The notes below the pieces were generated by a model. The model saw nothing but the letters and a program-made list of their open reading frames with translations. It was not told where the DNA came from and did not search any database. Shown here piece by piece: positions 18,393 through 20,252 of a stretch of 20,252 nt of DNA. Positions within the stretch are counted from its first letter, which is position 1; every line of letters begins with the position of its first letter. The position numbers and the translations under genes are program-made. This DNA is from Hypsibius dujardini (taxonomy: Eukaryota; Tardigrada; Eutardigrada; Parachela; Hypsibiidae), in contig LRSR01004853.1 in the NCBI GenBank assembly GCA_001579985.1, forward strand, positions 1 to 20,252, in the 5' to 3' direction.

Positions 18393-20252
18393 TTATCGAC
18401 GGAATCCCCCAGTGCTAGCAATAATTTGGAAGCCAAGACCTTCCGTGACGCCATTGCTGATGAAAAGGGCTTGCTAAAAAGAAACAGCCACGTACCAATT
18501 AATCCGCACATCTGTCCATGAGTTTCTGGGGGTGTCCTACTACGCAATGCTTGCATAATTGGCAATTGGGATATTTCTGGAATGTATACTCACGACGTTG
18601 TTGGTCTGCGAAACGAGGCCGTTCGGTCCGGTGTTGCCGCAGAAACGTTCGCCCAAAGTTTTCACCTCGCCGTCGACTGTCTCGAAAAATGTCAACCCGT
18701 CCGACACGCATTGGACGGTTTCTTCAACCGCGAACTGAATAGCGGTCAACTGTATGTGCGAGAGACAGCGATAAAATATTATTCTCCAGTCATACATTAC
18801 ACATGCAGAAGTAGAAAATATTTGGACGGCGATTTGTTTACATAGATTTGGGATCCTTCGGGGGCGGTGATGTTGTAGGAGCAGCGGACGTCGTTGGGGT
18901 AGTTTCGTGGGAAGTTTGGCGATGTGAATGCGGCAATTCCGAATTCCGGCACAACCACAGAGCTCACACATGGCACTAAGCAAAGCAAGTGAGCTTTTAT
19001 TATTATCAATGTTTTACTATTGTGACTTACAAACGACCGGAATGAGCTTTTAAAATCTGATTGAGCTGAAAATATTTTCATAAAAATTATTCAGAATATA
19101 ATGGCTTTGATACAATATTTGTTTCTCCGTGAGCTCTACTTGAACCGGGTAATTGTTTAAAGTGCCGAAAACAAATATTTTGCCCACAAAATCAACGATA
19201 TACAATATTGGTTCCTGGACACCATATATTACGAAATGTCGGACAATATCTGAGTACACATTTTATTTTATATCGTGCGGAGTTCAAATGAATTTCAAAC
19301 GTCATCGGGTTCCGGAGCTATATGACGCTTTTCCGATTTCCCTCGACCCACCGGCTAGTTTGAATGACTGCTGGTCTCGCTCCGCCCTTAATTTTGCAAG
19401 GTATTTCTTTCGTCTCTAATCGATTGGCAATTTTACCGTAAGTTAAATATTATACAGTGTCGTATAATTCGAACTTTTCGGTGGGGTTCAATAACTGTCC
19501 ACTTTTAACAACATTTTTAGAATTTGTCTGGCCGAAGTGGAAAGAGCTTGCTAAAATGATCAACACTTGTGTTAGTTAATAACCATTTTCAGTTCGATTG
19601 GATTTTGACATCACATTCGGGCCCCTTGTTAATCTCGACCATATATGATACTTGAAGAGGTCTCAAACCTTGGATACTGACGGTAAACTTGAAGCCAGAG
19701 TATTGGCCCGTTGAGTCGCTCACGAAAAAGGCTTTCTGTCAACCCCCAAAACGATTAATTAAATTTGAAGTCGTAGTTGCCTTAGACTGACCTTGATTAA
19801 TAAAATGAAAACTGTATTTACTTACCACTTGGTTAGTTTGAGCAAGGATTCGCCGGGGCAATCTATTTCCCGACAACCAATTTCCAATAGGAACGGTCAC
19901 ACCGTCAACCACTTCGGTCAGTTCCAGGTAGTCATGACCAATTTCGGTATAGAAAGCTTCCGGATCAAACTGTCAAGCGAAATTCAGACATAAATCGAAT
20001 GAAAATCGTTGTAAAAAATCGGAAACGGACAGGTATATATATACCTGAAGTTTCGATCCGGCCGGTCCAGTGATGTCATACAGCTGGTGCGAATTGGCGG
20101 GGTAGTTGTTGGGATGGTGGGGCGATTGAAAAACTGTTGATGCACCGGCAATGACGATTACCTTCTCAGGCACTGATGCAAGAAACAACGGTGAGAGATG
20201 TACTTTGCAGGCAGTGAGTTTGTTTATGCCTCACCTTCCGCGTAGACTTGAA
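18393..20252 (-). CDS. CUB-domain protein copy C, 3' part (gene continues past the window)
   Basis: Exons in transcript order: 20235-20252 (partial, reads QVYAE), 20045-20172, 19826-19969, 19669-19735, 18842-18975, 18594-18749, 18393-18473 (ends FRR, TAA). Each complete exon has exactly the length and phase of its copy B counterpart. The visible product is the tail of one CUB domain, a full cysteine-free CUB domain (VPEKVIVIAGASTVFQSPHH onward) and a full four-cysteine C-terminal CUB domain (VPCVSSVVVPEFGIAAFTSP onward). By homology the gene probably has a signal peptide and four CUB domains, but the 5' half lies beyond 20252. No stop or broken splice site is visible; the GTAAAC donor after 18842 is weaker than the GTAAGT of copy B. 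It is probably functional. Confidence 0.85.
18976..19668 (-). other. Enlarged intron in copy C
   Basis: The matching intron in copy B is only 80 bp (13933-14012), against 693 bp here. Roughly 600 bp has therefore been gained in C or lost in B. I found no clear terminal repeats or target duplication, and no recognised coding sequence in it. Confidence 0.6.

Noticed and set aside
1-20252. Bacterial-type systems (operons, CRISPR arrays, toxin-antitoxin or phage genes)
   Set aside because: The window shows introns, a TATA box with initiator, AATAAA signals and animal protein families. No regularly spaced repeats or bacterial gene order were seen.

Overview
This window is nuclear DNA from an invertebrate animal. 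The genes have many short introns with GT/AG ends and GTAAGT-type donors, short 3' UTRs with AATAAA signals, a TATA box with an initiator, and degraded DNA transposons. It holds an SLC35F3/F4-like transporter and a cluster of secreted CUB-domain proteins. An ecdysozoan such as an arthropod or tardigrade would fit, but nothing here fixes the species. No operon, CRISPR array, rRNA or convincing tRNA was seen.

Layout. From 1 to about 1525 nothing convincing is visible. A plus-strand gene runs from 1526 to 9609 in seven exons and encodes a 472-residue SLC35F3/F4-like multi-pass membrane protein. All its splice phases agree. Its first intron (1752-6982, 5.2 kb) is far longer than its others and carries three transposon-derived insertions: a large inverted-repeat element (about 2303-3145), a hAT remnant with a frameshifted transposase tail (4389-4970) and a second inverted-repeat element (about 5231-5705).

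Facing it on the minus strand is a tandem family of CUB-domain genes. Copy A (9880-11283) is a pseudogene with two premature stops, frameshifting deletions and broken splice sites; a foldback repeat sits in one of its introns. Copy B (13352-16782) is complete: 13 coding exons, 499 residues, a signal peptide and four CUB domains, a TATA box at 16881-16887 and a poly(A) signal at 13271-13276. Copy C (18393 to beyond 20252) is the 3' part of a close paralogue. Every CUB domain in B is split by introns at the same two places and joined to the next domain by a phase-1 intron, so the domains appear to have multiplied as three-exon cassettes. The third CUB domain of B, and its counterpart in C, contains no cysteine at all.

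Between copies A and B lies an 825-bp non-autonomous hAT element (12278-13102) with target duplications matching at 7 of 8 positions and dense CGGTTT/AAACCG subterminal repeats. An intron of copy B carries a 415-bp insertion containing a 48-bp tandem repeat. Between B and C is a fragment of a pogo/Tigger-like DDE transposase fused to a dispersed repeat that also occurs beside copy A.

The two gene groups show no functional link; they are neighbours that converge tail to tail. The most interesting signals are the loss of cysteines across the CUB domains, the very similar introns of copies B and C, and a family of foldback repeats that seems to be local to this genome.
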